A stretch of DNA of 12,666 nt from assembly GCA_031424915.1 (NCBI GenBank), contig JANPII010000102.1, positions 1 to 12,666 of the forward strand. Direction: 5' to 3'. Under the pieces are notes generated by a model, which saw nothing but the letters and a program-made list of their open reading frames with translations, did not search any database and had not been told where the DNA came from. The stretch comes from JANPII01 sp031424915. Its GTDB lineage: Bacteria; Pseudomonadota; Alphaproteobacteria; Rickettsiales; Midichloriaceae. This document shows, one piece after another, positions 1-6,186 of this stretch (position 1 is its first letter; the number at the start of each line of letters is the position of its first letter). The translations under genes were made by a program, and so were the position numbers.

Positions 1-64
1 ATGGAACAGGAAAATTTTTAACTAATTCAGACTTTGCACTGAAATGAATGTCTCAAACTGAGAA

Positions 65-93
65 TTCACAGGTGAATTTGTGGCGAGTATAAA
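65..93 (+). promoter_or_regulatory. Sigma-70-type promoter for the surface lipoprotein gene
   Basis: TTCACA at 65-70 and TATAAA at 88-93 are separated by exactly 17 bases. Transcription would start near 100, giving a leader of about 50 bases before the ATG at 152. The match to the -35/-10 consensus is good, but the call is by eye only. Confidence 0.5.
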
Positions 94-151
94 ACTACAT
101 TTCTTTAGTAATTGCTGGTATCAAATTAGATCCTAAAGTCAGGAGCTTTTT

Positions 152-640
152 ATGAAAAAGTATATAACAAAAACATTGGCGGTGGTGTTGCTTGCTGGCG
201 CCCTTGCTGGCTGTCAGACCAGAGATGGTGATCAAGGCCTTAGTAAGAGCGACCTTGGTGGTCTAACAGGCGCCATTGGTGGAGCAATACTTGGCTCAAA
301 TATTGGGGGTGGTACTGGCAATATCGCAGCTATTGCGGGTGGCACATTATTGGGTGCTTTTATTGGTAGTGAAATAGGGGCCTCTTTAGACCGGGCAGAT
401 CTAAATTACCATCATCAGACACAATTACGTGCACTAGAGCACAATCGTTCTGGTGTAGCCTCATCATGGCGCAACCCAGATAGCGGCGCATCTGGTACTA
501 TTACACCAACGCGGACCTATAACGAAGGTGGGGTCTATTGTCGTGAGTACAGCGACACTATCAAAATTGGAGGTCGCTCTGAGCGTGCTTATGGTCGTGC
601 TTGTCGTCAACCAGATGGTAGCTGGCGTATAGTTGAATAG
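152..640 (+). CDS. Outer-membrane glycine-zipper lipoprotein, 17-kDa surface antigen family
   Basis: This is a 162-residue predicted lipoprotein. The N-terminus is a lipoprotein signal peptide with a hydrophobic stretch and lipobox LAGC, making Cys21 the lipidated residue. Residues about 34-80 form a glycine-zipper segment of alternating Gly/Ala and hydrophobic residues, as in Gly-zipper_2TM proteins and the Rickettsia 17-kDa antigen. The C-terminal third carries a CREY motif and a second cysteine (CRQPDGSW), typical of the surface-antigen family. An AGGAG Shine-Dalgarno at 141-145 lies six bases before the ATG, which fixes the start. The family anchors in the outer membrane facing the periplasm; the precise role is unknown. 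It stands alone, with its own promoter and a hairpin just after the stop. Confidence 0.85.
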   Translation: MKKYITKTLAVVLLAGALAGCQTRDGDQGLSKSDLGGLTGAIGGAILGSNIGGGTGNIAAIAGGTLLGAFIGSEIGASLDRADLNYHHQTQLRALEHNRSGVASSWRNPDSGASGTITPTRTYNEGGVYCREYSDTIKIGGRSERAYGRACRQPDGSWRIVE

Positions 641-654
641 GCAGTTGATTATTT

Positions 655-692
655 TAGGCCCACAGGTGTGCTTTACGCCACTTGTGGGCCTA
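655..692 (+). terminator. Strong hairpin after the lipoprotein gene, possible terminator
   Basis: Arms at 655-668 and 679-692 pair over 14 positions, with one G-T wobble and a loop of about ten bases; the outer ten pairs are TAGGCCCACA. It starts 15 bases after the stop codon. No run of T follows the stem (TGCTTATT), so it may be a weak terminator or an mRNA-stabilising hairpin rather than a classical intrinsic terminator. Confidence 0.5.
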
Positions 693-710
693 TGCTTATT
701 ACGCTATAGA
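682..710 (+). promoter_or_regulatory. Possible promoter for fabI-lysC
   Basis: TTGTGG at 682-687 and TATAGA at 705-710 are spaced by 17 bases. The -35 box lies in the 3' arm of the preceding hairpin. A second TATAAA at 712-717 could serve instead. Both are moderate matches. Confidence 0.3.
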
Positions 711-750
711 ATATAAAGGTCCATAATAATTTTTTAAGCAGTGTAGGTTT

Positions 751-1551
751 ATGCAATTCATGAGTGGTGGTTTATTAGCAGGCAAACGTGGCCTAATTAT
801 GGGTGTAGCTAATGATCGTTCCTTAGCTTATGGTATTGCGCAAGCATGCCAGGCTCAAGGTGCTCAGCTTGCCTTTTCTTATCAAGGGGAGGCACTGCAG
901 CGACGGGTGGAGCCGTTGGCCTCTGCACTTGGATCCGATTTTCTTTTAGAATGCGATGTAACTGATGGTGCGGCCCTTGAGGATGCCTTTAAAAAGCTTG
1001 CTGATAAATGGGGGCAGCTCGACTTCTTAGTTCACTCTATTGCCTTTTCTGACAAGAATGAATTGCGAGGTAGGTACCTTGACACTAGTCGTGACAATTT
1101 TCTGCGTACTATGGAGATTTCATGTTATTCCCTTGTGCATATAGCTAAATACGCCCAACCACTCATGAAAGATGGTGGGACCATGCTAACACTAACTTAT
1201 TATGGTGCTGAGAAGGTGATTCCTAATTATAATGTTATGGGAGTTGCTAAAGCCGCTTTGGAAGCGAGTGTTCGTTATTTGGCTTCAGATTTGGGGCCGC
1301 AGAATATTAGAGTTAATGCGATATCTTCTGGACCAGTCAAAACTTTGGCTGCTTCTGCAATAGGAGGATTTAATGGATTTTTGAAAGCAAGCAATGCCCA
1401 TACTCCATTACGTCGTGGCACTACTTTGGAAGATATTGGCAATAATGCAGTATACCTATTAAGTGAATTAAGTAGTGGTGTAACTGGAGAAGTGGTGCAT
1501 GTAGATAGCGGATATCACCTAGTGGGTATGCAGTTGCCGGATGCTGAATAA
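751..1551 (+). CDS. fabI: Enoyl-[acyl-carrier-protein] reductase (NADH)
   Basis: FabI reduces trans-2-enoyl-ACP to acyl-ACP, the last step of each fatty-acid elongation cycle, in the cytosol. The 266-residue protein is full length. The nucleotide-binding start reads GVANDRSLAYGIA (about 18-30), and the CDV at 68-70 matches the adenine-binding segment. The catalytic Tyr-x6-Lys is Y160/K167 within IPNYNVMGVAKAALEASVRY, with the family's second tyrosine in TYYGAE at 150-151. The C-terminus has TGEVVHVDSGYHLVGM, as in alphaproteobacterial FabI. The start is ATG 751 with a nearby TAGG (744-747, close spacing); ATG 760 is an in-frame alternative. lysC follows after 18 bases, so the two are probably co-transcribed. 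Confidence 0.96.
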   Translation: MQFMSGGLLAGKRGLIMGVANDRSLAYGIAQACQAQGAQLAFSYQGEALQRRVEPLASALGSDFLLECDVTDGAALEDAFKKLADKWGQLDFLVHSIAFSDKNELRGRYLDTSRDNFLRTMEISCYSLVHIAKYAQPLMKDGGTMLTLTYYGAEKVIPNYNVMGVAKAALEASVRYLASDLGPQNIRVNAISSGPVKTLAASAIGGFNGFLKASNAHTPLRRGTTLEDIGNNAVYLLSELSSGVTGEVVHVDSGYHLVGMQLPDAE

Positions 1552-1569
1552 TGGGAATAAGGCAATAAA

Positions 1570-2784
1570 ATGGCAATTATTGTACAAAAGTTTGGTGGCA
1601 CCTCGGTTGGAAATATTGAGCGCATTGGTCAAGTAGCAGACTTAGTGATTAGCGAATATGAAAAAGGTAACAAGGTGGCGGTTGTAGTATCTGCAATGGC
1701 AGGGGTTACTGATCAACTTGTTGGCTATGCTCAAGGTATTTCTCCATTACAAGCGTTTGTAGATCTACAAGAATATGATGCGGTATTAGCTACAGGAGAG
1801 CAAGTAAGTTGTGCGCTGTTGTCCTTAGCGTTAAGAGCGCGTGGCTATAAGGCGCGCTCTTGGTTAGGTTGGCAGCTGCCAATTTTAACTGATGGGCATT
1901 TTACCAATGCTAAAATCAAAAGCATTGAGGTGGCGCCTATATTAGAGTCTTTTGATAATGGCATTATCCCTATTATTGCAGGTTTTCAAGGCGTGCATCA
2001 AGATAGGATAACAACATTTGGACGTGGAGGTTCAGATACTACTGCTGCTGCTATTTCTGCAGCATTAAAAGCATCTAGGTGCGATATATACACTGATGTT
2101 GCAGGGGTTTTCAGTGCAGATCCACGTATTGTACCAAATGCTCGTAAATTAGCGCAATTATCATATGAAGAAATGTTGGAGCTTGCCTCAGCAGGGGCCA
2201 AGGTGCTACACAGCCGCTCGGTTGAAATTGCAATGAAGAATAATTTAAAAATCCAGGTTTTATCTAGTTTTAGCAAAGAAGCTGGCACTATGTTAACTAG
2301 CGAGGAGGAATTAATGGAAGATCATATTGTAACTGGTATAGCATGTACAGGTGATGAAGTATGCATAACTTTAGGGGCCTTGATCACAGGGCAGTATGTA
2401 ACAGCACAAATATTTGCAGTACTAGCCAAAGCAGCAGTATCAGTAGATATGATTGTGCAAAATATCTGGAATAAAGAGAGTATGCTGTCATTTACTGTAG
2501 CAGCAGCAGATAGTGAGCTTACTACGCGGATCTTACGTGATCTAGAAGGAAAGTTATTTGCGCGCATGGAGGTAATCCCTGGCGTTGCCAAGGTATCAAT
2601 TGTGGGGGTGGGTATACGTCGTAATGTAGGTGCGGCACAAAAAATGTTTGCCATTTTAGCCGAGCAGAATATCGATATTAAGGCTGTCTCTACTTCAGAA
2701 ATTAAAGTCAGCGTATTAGTTAATAAGGCACAAAGAGAAATTGCAGTGAGGGCGCTGCATATTGGTTTTGGTTTGGATGTATAG
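1570..2784 (+). CDS. lysC: Aspartokinase (class II, two ACT domains) with altered effector motifs
   Basis: LysC phosphorylates L-aspartate, the first step towards lysine, diaminopimelate, threonine and methionine. The 404 residues match the class II length. The kinase domain has KFGGTSV (7-13), GEQVS (76-80), GRGGSDTTA (151-159) and DPRIV (184-188), all intact. Two ACT domains follow, roughly 254-330 and 338-403. The first normally carries a D-x-PG effector loop, but here reads LITGQY (271-276). The second normally reads G-M-R-S-H-A-G-V-A, but here reads GIRRNVGAA (348-356). The rest of both ACT domains is well conserved (VDMIVQN, STSEIKVSVL, RALH). Catalysis is probably intact and feedback control probably lost or changed. 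AAGG at about 1559-1562 precedes ATG 1570. Confidence 0.95.
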   Translation: MAIIVQKFGGTSVGNIERIGQVADLVISEYEKGNKVAVVVSAMAGVTDQLVGYAQGISPLQAFVDLQEYDAVLATGEQVSCALLSLALRARGYKARSWLGWQLPILTDGHFTNAKIKSIEVAPILESFDNGIIPIIAGFQGVHQDRITTFGRGGSDTTAAAISAALKASRCDIYTDVAGVFSADPRIVPNARKLAQLSYEEMLELASAGAKVLHSRSVEIAMKNNLKIQVLSSFSKEAGTMLTSEEELMEDHIVTGIACTGDEVCITLGALITGQYVTAQIFAVLAKAAVSVDMIVQNIWNKESMLSFTVAAADSELTTRILRDLEGKLFARMEVIPGVAKVSIVGVGIRRNVGAAQKMFAILAEQNIDIKAVSTSEIKVSVLVNKAQREIAVRALHIGFGLDV

Positions 2785-2840
2785 TAGGCTACCTCTTAAA
2801 TATAATATATATTGATTAGATTGTAGTTGAGGGTATATCA

Positions 2841-2869
2841 TTCGGTTTTAGCTTGTAAAAAAGTATAAT
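2841..2869 (+). promoter_or_regulatory. Possible promoter for the eight-repeat ankyrin gene
   Basis: A perfect -10 box TATAAT lies at 2864-2869, with a weak -35 (TTCGGT, 2841-2846) 17 bases upstream. It is 41 bases before the ATG at 2910. The 125-base gap after lysC and this -10 suggest separate transcription. Confidence 0.4.
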
Positions 2870-2909
2870 ATTGAGCTAATGCTAAGTAAGATTTGAGGAT
2901 AGTAATATT

Positions 2910-3815
2910 ATGTATAATGATTTTGTAAAAGCGCTTCTTAATAGAGATATGAATGCAGCGCTCAAATTCGTAAAGGCTGTTAGGCGAGCACAGATAAATG
3001 ATAAAGATAAGAAAGGTATTACCCTCCTACATTATGCAGCTATGGTTGGGAACAAGGAGATAATAGAGTCTTTGCTAAATAACGGGGCTATATTAGAGGC
3101 AAAATATGGAGAGGAGGGTTCGACTCCTTTACATGCAGCGCTTATGATTAGCGATATGGAAGAGAGACCTAAGATAGTAAAATTGTTATTAGATAGAGGT
3201 GCTGACGTAGAAGCGAAAGACAATAGCGGCCACGCTCCTTTACAAATTGCCCTTAGGTCAGGAAATATGGAGTTCATAGGGCTGCTGCTTGATTATGGAG
3301 CTATGCTAGAATCAAAAGATGCTGAGGGCAAAACCTCATTACATATGGCAGTTATAGAAGGAAGACCCGAGGTGGTAGTTCTATTGCTAGATAGAGGTGC
3401 TAATATAGAAGCAAAGGATAATAAGGGCGACACCTCTTTACATTATGCGGCCGTGTTAGGAAATGAAGATATATTATGCTTTTTGCTCGATTATGGCGCT
3501 GACGCAGAAGCCAAAGCTGAGGAGGATGGCTTGACCCCATTACATGCAGCAGTAATAGCAAAGAAGCTTGAAATCATAAAGTTGTTACTAAATAGAGGTG
3601 CTAATATAGAAGCAAAAGATAATAAGGGCGGCACCCCTTTACATTATGCAGCTGCGTTGGGAAATAAAGAGATATTAGGAGTCTTGCTTGATTATAGCGC
3701 TAACATAGAAGCGAAAGATGATATGGGTGAAACCCCCATATATGTAGCAACAAACCCTGAGATAGTAAAATTATTATTAGACAGAGGTGCTAAGCTAGCG
3801 GGGGAAGGGAATTAA
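2910..3815 (+). CDS. Ankyrin-repeat protein with eight tandem repeats
   Basis: A 301-residue protein made almost entirely of ankyrin repeats. After an N-terminal helical cap (about 1-33) come eight repeats of about 33 residues, each with the T-PLH-AA, LLL--GA and EAKD pattern; the last repeat is shortened. There is no signal peptide or membrane segment, so it is cytosolic or exported by a dedicated secretion system. A GAGGA Shine-Dalgarno at 2895-2899 supports ATG 2910. Such proteins mediate protein binding and in intracellular bacteria are often secreted effectors, but nothing here shows the partner. Repeats four and six are nearly identical at DNA level (see 3393-3677), indicating recent internal duplication or conversion. 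Confidence 0.9.
   Translation: MYNDFVKALLNRDMNAALKFVKAVRRAQINDKDKKGITLLHYAAMVGNKEIIESLLNNGAILEAKYGEEGSTPLHAALMISDMEERPKIVKLLLDRGADVEAKDNSGHAPLQIALRSGNMEFIGLLLDYGAMLESKDAEGKTSLHMAVIEGRPEVVVLLLDRGANIEAKDNKGDTSLHYAAVLGNEDILCFLLDYGADAEAKAEEDGLTPLHAAVIAKKLEIIKLLLNRGANIEAKDNKGGTPLHYAAALGNKEILGVLLDYSANIEAKDDMGETPIYVATNPEIVKLLLDRGAKLAGEGN
3393..3677 (+). repeat. Near-identical internal direct repeat in the ankyrin gene, 201-bp period
   Basis: Segments 3393-3476 and 3594-3677 match over about 84 bases with roughly nine differences. The offset of 201 bases equals 67 codons, or two ankyrin units. The first part (ATAGAGGTGCTAATATAGAA) is identical in both. This fits recent duplication of a two-repeat block or gene conversion. 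Confidence 0.7.
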
Positions 3816-3920
3816 GCTACGCATATTAAATCCAGCAACTTAGCAATGGGTAGCGGTGTTAGTGCAATTCATGTTGAAGATTACCCTTTATTTTATGCTC
3901 ATATTTGTAAAATCACGTAC

Positions 3921-3949
3921 TTGCATGCTGACTTCAATTTAGCTATAAA
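3921..3949 (+). promoter_or_regulatory. Promoter for the 54-residue lipoprotein gene
   Basis: TTGCAT at 3921-3926 and TATAAA at 3944-3949 are separated by 17 bases. A start of transcription near 3956 leaves a leader of about 22 bases containing the GGAGG ribosome site. Confidence 0.5.
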
Positions 3950-3977
3950 GAATGTATAAATATTATATGGAGGTACT

Positions 3978-4142
3978 ATGCTATTACGTATTGTTTTATT
4001 AGTGGGTCTAGCTTGTGGCGTTATGGCCTGTGCGGCAGTAGATCCTTCTTCTCGAGACCTTAAAAGCCCGTGTGCTAGTGATGATTCCAACGTAAATTCG
4101 CCTTGTATTAAGCGAATACCGCTTGAAAATCAACGAGTTTAG
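3978..4142 (+). CDS. Small predicted lipoprotein, 54 residues
   Basis: A short gene with strong expression signals: GGAGG at 3969-3973, four bases before ATG 3978, and a TTCACA/TTGCAT-class promoter upstream. The product starts MLLRIVLLVGLACGVMAC, a hydrophobic signal with lipobox-like VMAC, making Cys18 the likely lipidated residue. The remaining 36 residues are polar and contain two SPC motifs 11 residues apart (Cys32 and Cys43), ending in IKRIPLENQRV. The two cysteines could form a disulfide in the periplasm. I do not recognise the family. The stop at 4140-4142 lies inside the next promoter region, and ndk follows after 64 bases. Confidence 0.65.
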   Translation: MLLRIVLLVGLACGVMACAAVDPSSRDLKSPCASDDSNVNSPCIKRIPLENQRV

Positions 4143-4151
4143 TGTTATAAT
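4123..4151 (+). promoter_or_regulatory. Strong sigma-70-type promoter for ndk and the transporter
   Basis: TTGAAA at 4123-4128 and a perfect TATAAT at 4146-4151 are separated by 17 bases. The -35 box and spacer lie inside the end of the small lipoprotein gene. Transcription would begin near 4158, giving a leader of about 49 bases. Confidence 0.65.
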
Positions 4152-4162
4152 CCCTTCGCTGA

Positions 4163-4181
4163 GTGCAGTTTTAGTCTGCAC
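4163..4181 (+). promoter_or_regulatory. Short hairpin in the ndk leader
   Basis: GTGCAG (4163-4168) and CTGCAC (4176-4181) form a six-pair stem with a seven-base loop, placed just after the expected transcription start and before the ribosome site GGGAG. It may protect the 5' end of the mRNA. No T run follows, so it is not a typical terminator. Confidence 0.3.
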
Positions 4182-4206
4182 CTAATGTAAGTTTAAGGGA
4201 GATAAT

Positions 4207-4629
4207 ATGACAGTTGAAAGAACTTTGTCTATAGTTAAGCCAGATGCGACCGAACGTAATCTAACAGGTGCGATCAATGCTGTAATAGAAAAAAACGGCT
4301 TGCGAATCGTAGCGCAGAAGCGCATCCGTTTGACCCCAGCTCAAGCTGAGGCTTTTTATGGAATACACCGTGAACGCTCCTTTTTCAAGGAGTTAGTGGA
4401 ATTTATGATATCAGGCCCGGTGGTAGTGCAGGTGTTGGAAGGCGAGGGCGCCGTACTAAAGCATCGTGAAGTTATGGGTGCTACAGATCCTAAGAATGCA
4501 GCGCCAGGTACCATACGTGCAGAATTTGCTCGCGATATCGAAGCTAATGCTGTGCATGGCTCGGACTCGCTCCAAAACGCTGATAACGAAATACGCTTCT
4601 TCTTTAGCGAGTCTGAGATTGTAGGCTAG
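4207..4629 (+). CDS. ndk: Nucleoside diphosphate kinase
   Basis: Ndk transfers the gamma-phosphate of ATP to nucleoside diphosphates through a phosphohistidine, balancing NTP and dNTP pools in the cytosol. The 140 residues match the bacterial length. The N-terminal ERTLSIVKPDA motif is present, and the active-site His lies in NAVHGSDS (about 115-122). ATDPKNAAPGTIR carries the conserved Thr and Arg that bind the nucleotide phosphates. AAGGGAG at about 4195-4201 precedes ATG 4207. The EamA transporter gene starts 13 bases after the stop, so both probably share the promoter at 4123-4151. Confidence 0.97.
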   Translation: MTVERTLSIVKPDATERNLTGAINAVIEKNGLRIVAQKRIRLTPAQAEAFYGIHRERSFFKELVEFMISGPVVVQVLEGEGAVLKHREVMGATDPKNAAPGTIRAEFARDIEANAVHGSDSLQNADNEIRFFFSESEIVG

Positions 4630-4642
4630 CAAGAGTAGCACC

Positions 4643-5584
4643 ATGGCGAAGAAATGGCAAAGCGCAGGGTATATGGAATGGCTTGCTTTCTTTGCTGTTT
4701 CGGTTCTAGGTTTTGGTTCCTCATTCTACTGGATTAAACTGGCAGTGCGTGAACTCTCTGCATTGGAATTAGTGGCATATCGTTCAACCATTTCCGCTAC
4801 TTTTTTATGGCTAATAGTATATCTACTACGTATACCTTTGCCTAAAAGTTGGCAGCTGGTGGCTAAAGTGCTACTGGCAGGAGTGGTGGGAGGTGCATTG
4901 CCTAATTCTCTTATCTCATGGGCCGAAGCTTATGTGGACTCCAGTGTAGCTGGAATCTTAATTAGCCTCAGTCCAATACTAACAGCACTTTTTAGCCTTT
5001 TATTAATAGGGCCCAAAGAGCTGTCTATTTCTAAAGTTTTTGGAATGTTCCTGGGCTTTGGTGGGGTATATATAATGCTGGCTCCTGAATATAGTACAAT
5101 GGCTTCGCATATGCTTCCTGAGCTTGCTATAATATTAGCAGCAGTATGTTACAGCCTGTTTGGTGTTTTTGCCAAACTACACTTCAGCAAAGAACATCCA
5201 ATTGCTCTGGCTGCTATTTCAGCAACTGCAAGCGCTACGGTTATGATATCTGCAGCCTTGCTACAGCAGGGGTCTTTATCCTTACCTAATGATATAAATA
5301 CATGGATTGCTGTGCTATGGATAGGCATAATAACTAGCGCACTGTCGCAGATTTTAGTATATCACTTAGTACGCACATGGGGGCCTGCCCGCTTGTCACT
5401 CATTACTTATATTATGCCGGTTGTGGCAGTGATACTTGGGGTTGGTTTTTTAGGAGAACAGCTGACATGGCCTAGCCTTTATGGGGGCGGGCTTATTATG
5501 CTTTCTATCTATTGTGCTAGTCGTAAATCGCCATTTCGGCGTAGCTTTGAACAAAAAACTGAGGCTACAAATGATCTCCAGTAA
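4643..5584 (+). CDS. EamA-family (DMT superfamily) transporter
   Basis: A 313-residue inner-membrane protein with about ten hydrophobic helices in two similar halves (EamA domains about 12-147 and 160-297). The first half has the typical F-Y-(W)IK-A and E-L---R start and a P-SLISWAEAYVDSSVAGIL-SLSPI segment; the second has SALSQILVYHLVRTWGPARLSLITYIMPVVAVILG, the usual second-domain signature. Members export or import metabolites such as amino acids, nucleotide sugars or S-adenosylmethionine; the substrate cannot be read from sequence. The tail of about 20 residues is charged and cytosolic. The start is not firmly fixed: ATG 4643 has a weak ribosome site, and ATG 4673 (preceded by CAGGG) is an alternative. 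Confidence 0.88.
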   Translation: MAKKWQSAGYMEWLAFFAVSVLGFGSSFYWIKLAVRELSALELVAYRSTISATFLWLIVYLLRIPLPKSWQLVAKVLLAGVVGGALPNSLISWAEAYVDSSVAGILISLSPILTALFSLLLIGPKELSISKVFGMFLGFGGVYIMLAPEYSTMASHMLPELAIILAAVCYSLFGVFAKLHFSKEHPIALAAISATASATVMISAALLQQGSLSLPNDINTWIAVLWIGIITSALSQILVYHLVRTWGPARLSLITYIMPVVAVILGVGFLGEQLTWPSLYGGGLIMLSIYCASRKSPFRRSFEQKTEATNDLQ

Positions 5585-5666
5585 CCAGGGCTAAAACATG
5601 AGGTAGAGGAAAGGAATATTTTTGCTATTAATTTGAGGTTAAAATGGTGAATAAAAATTAAAAACA

Positions 5667-5705
5667 GATCTGCAAGCGTCGAATTTACTTCGCGCGCAGC
5701 AGATT
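5667..5705. repeat. Imperfect hairpin after the transporter gene
   Basis: GATCTGC (5667-5673) pairs with GCAGATT (5699-5705), followed inward by GCG/CGC and CGAA/TTCG around a TTTAC loop, with small bulges. It lies about 80 bases after the transporter stop. No T run follows, so terminator function is doubtful. Confidence 0.35.
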
Positions 5706-5716
5706 AAACTTAGAAC

Positions 5717-5800
5717 CAAAAACATGACTTTTTAACTCTTAAGCAGCAACATCGTATTAAAGTTTCCATTTTTTCAAGGTTATAAAAAGTCATGTTTTTG
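5717..5800. repeat. 84-bp element with perfect 18-bp inverted ends
   Basis: CAAAAACATGACTTTTTA at 5717-5734 is repeated exactly in inverted orientation at 5783-5800, with 48 bases between. A perfect 18-bp match in a gap this size is well beyond chance. It could be a small non-autonomous transposable element, a palindromic repeat, or a long hairpin in RNA. No clear target-site duplication is seen. Confidence 0.65.
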
Positions 5801-5897
5801 CCCTGTCCAGTAACATGGATTTCCACAAAACACTTGACCTCAAGACCAGGATGCCATATTAAATTACCGAGTGTCGCCAAAAATTCCACGAGGCCTA

Positions 5898-6054
5898 ATA
5901 CCAAGTCTAGGAAATAAGTGCACACTTGAAGCAAGAATTTTTGAGGAACTTTGGCATATCTTTGAGACGCCTGTATTCAAATACTTGCGCGAAAATGGTA
6001 CGTTAAAATTACCAAAAAGGCTTCAAGTGTATAGTTATTTCCTAAATTTGGTAT
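5898..6054. mobile_element. 157-bp MITE-like element with 35-bp terminal inverted repeats
   Basis: Left end 5898-5932 and right end 6020-6054 are both 35 bases and match as inverted repeats at 30 of 35 positions without gaps. Each end starts ATACCAA; the left reads ATACCAAGTCTAGGAAATAA. The 87-base interior has no credible gene. If the ends are taken from CCAA inwards, a TA lies on either side, as for IS630/Tc1-type elements that duplicate TA. The right end is 14 bases from the tRNA-Cys gene. Confidence 0.6.
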
Positions 6055-6068
6055 AACAAGCCATTAGT

Positions 6069-6143
6069 GGCCGAGTAGCAAAGTGGTAATGCTGCGGATT
6101 GCAAATCCGCCATTCGTCGGTTCGATTCCGGCCTCGGCCTCCA
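6069..6143 (+). tRNA. tRNA-Cys (anticodon GCA)
   Basis: The acceptor stem GGCCGAG (6069-6075) pairs with CTCGGCC (6133-6139). The discriminator is T at 6140, as expected for tRNA-Cys, and the CCA end is encoded at 6141-6143. The anticodon stem GCGGA/TCCGC encloses TTGCAAA, giving anticodon GCA. The T arm shows GTCGG-TTCGATT-CCGGC. All arms fold, so the gene looks functional. It sits between the 157-bp repeat element and the ankyrin/SPOR gene. Confidence 0.95.
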
Positions 6144-6186
6144 CTTTTAACGACTATGTTGAGAATAGGAATTGATAGGATACCAT

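Larger units (their letters stand above)
5585..6068. other. Non-coding stretch packed with inverted repeats
   Basis: This 484-base gap between the transporter and tRNA-Cys has no convincing gene. It holds an imperfect hairpin (5667-5705), an 84-bp element with 18-bp inverted ends (5717-5800), a degenerate palindrome-like block at about 5810-5866 containing CTTGACCTCAAG, and a 157-bp element with 35-bp terminal inverted repeats (5898-6054). The arrangement resembles the repeat-rich gaps of Rickettsia and Wolbachia genomes, though these elements are not recognised individually. Short open frames here run through the repeats and look accidental. Confidence 0.6.

Noticed and set aside
1..21. MEQENF followed by a stop at the left edge, possibly the tail of an upstream gene
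   Set aside because: Six codons cannot be told from chance, and no other evidence places a gene end here.
655..692. Riboswitch controlling fabI
   Set aside because: It is a single hairpin without the multi-helix layout of any known riboswitch, and it fits better as the end of the upstream transcript.
1998..2654. Two minus-strand frames of 96 and 110 codons opposite lysC
   Set aside because: They are antisense to a highly conserved aspartokinase and show no protein features of their own.
3899..4090. A 63-codon minus-strand frame opposite the small lipoprotein gene
   Set aside because: The plus strand has a promoter, ribosome site and lipobox in the right order; the minus strand has none of these.
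5710..6056. Two short frames of 74 codons (minus) and 61 codons (plus) in the gap before tRNA-Cys
   Set aside because: Both run through the inverted repeats, which form much of their sequence, and neither has a ribosome site or a recognisable protein pattern.
5585..6068. CRISPR array, because of the density of repeats
   Set aside because: The repeats are paired and inverted, of different sequence, without regular direct repeats and spacers.
6172..6186. Upstream TTG start for the ankyrin/SPOR protein
   Set aside because: The ribosome site would be one base from TTG, and the added residues spoil a good signal peptide that begins at ATG 6187.
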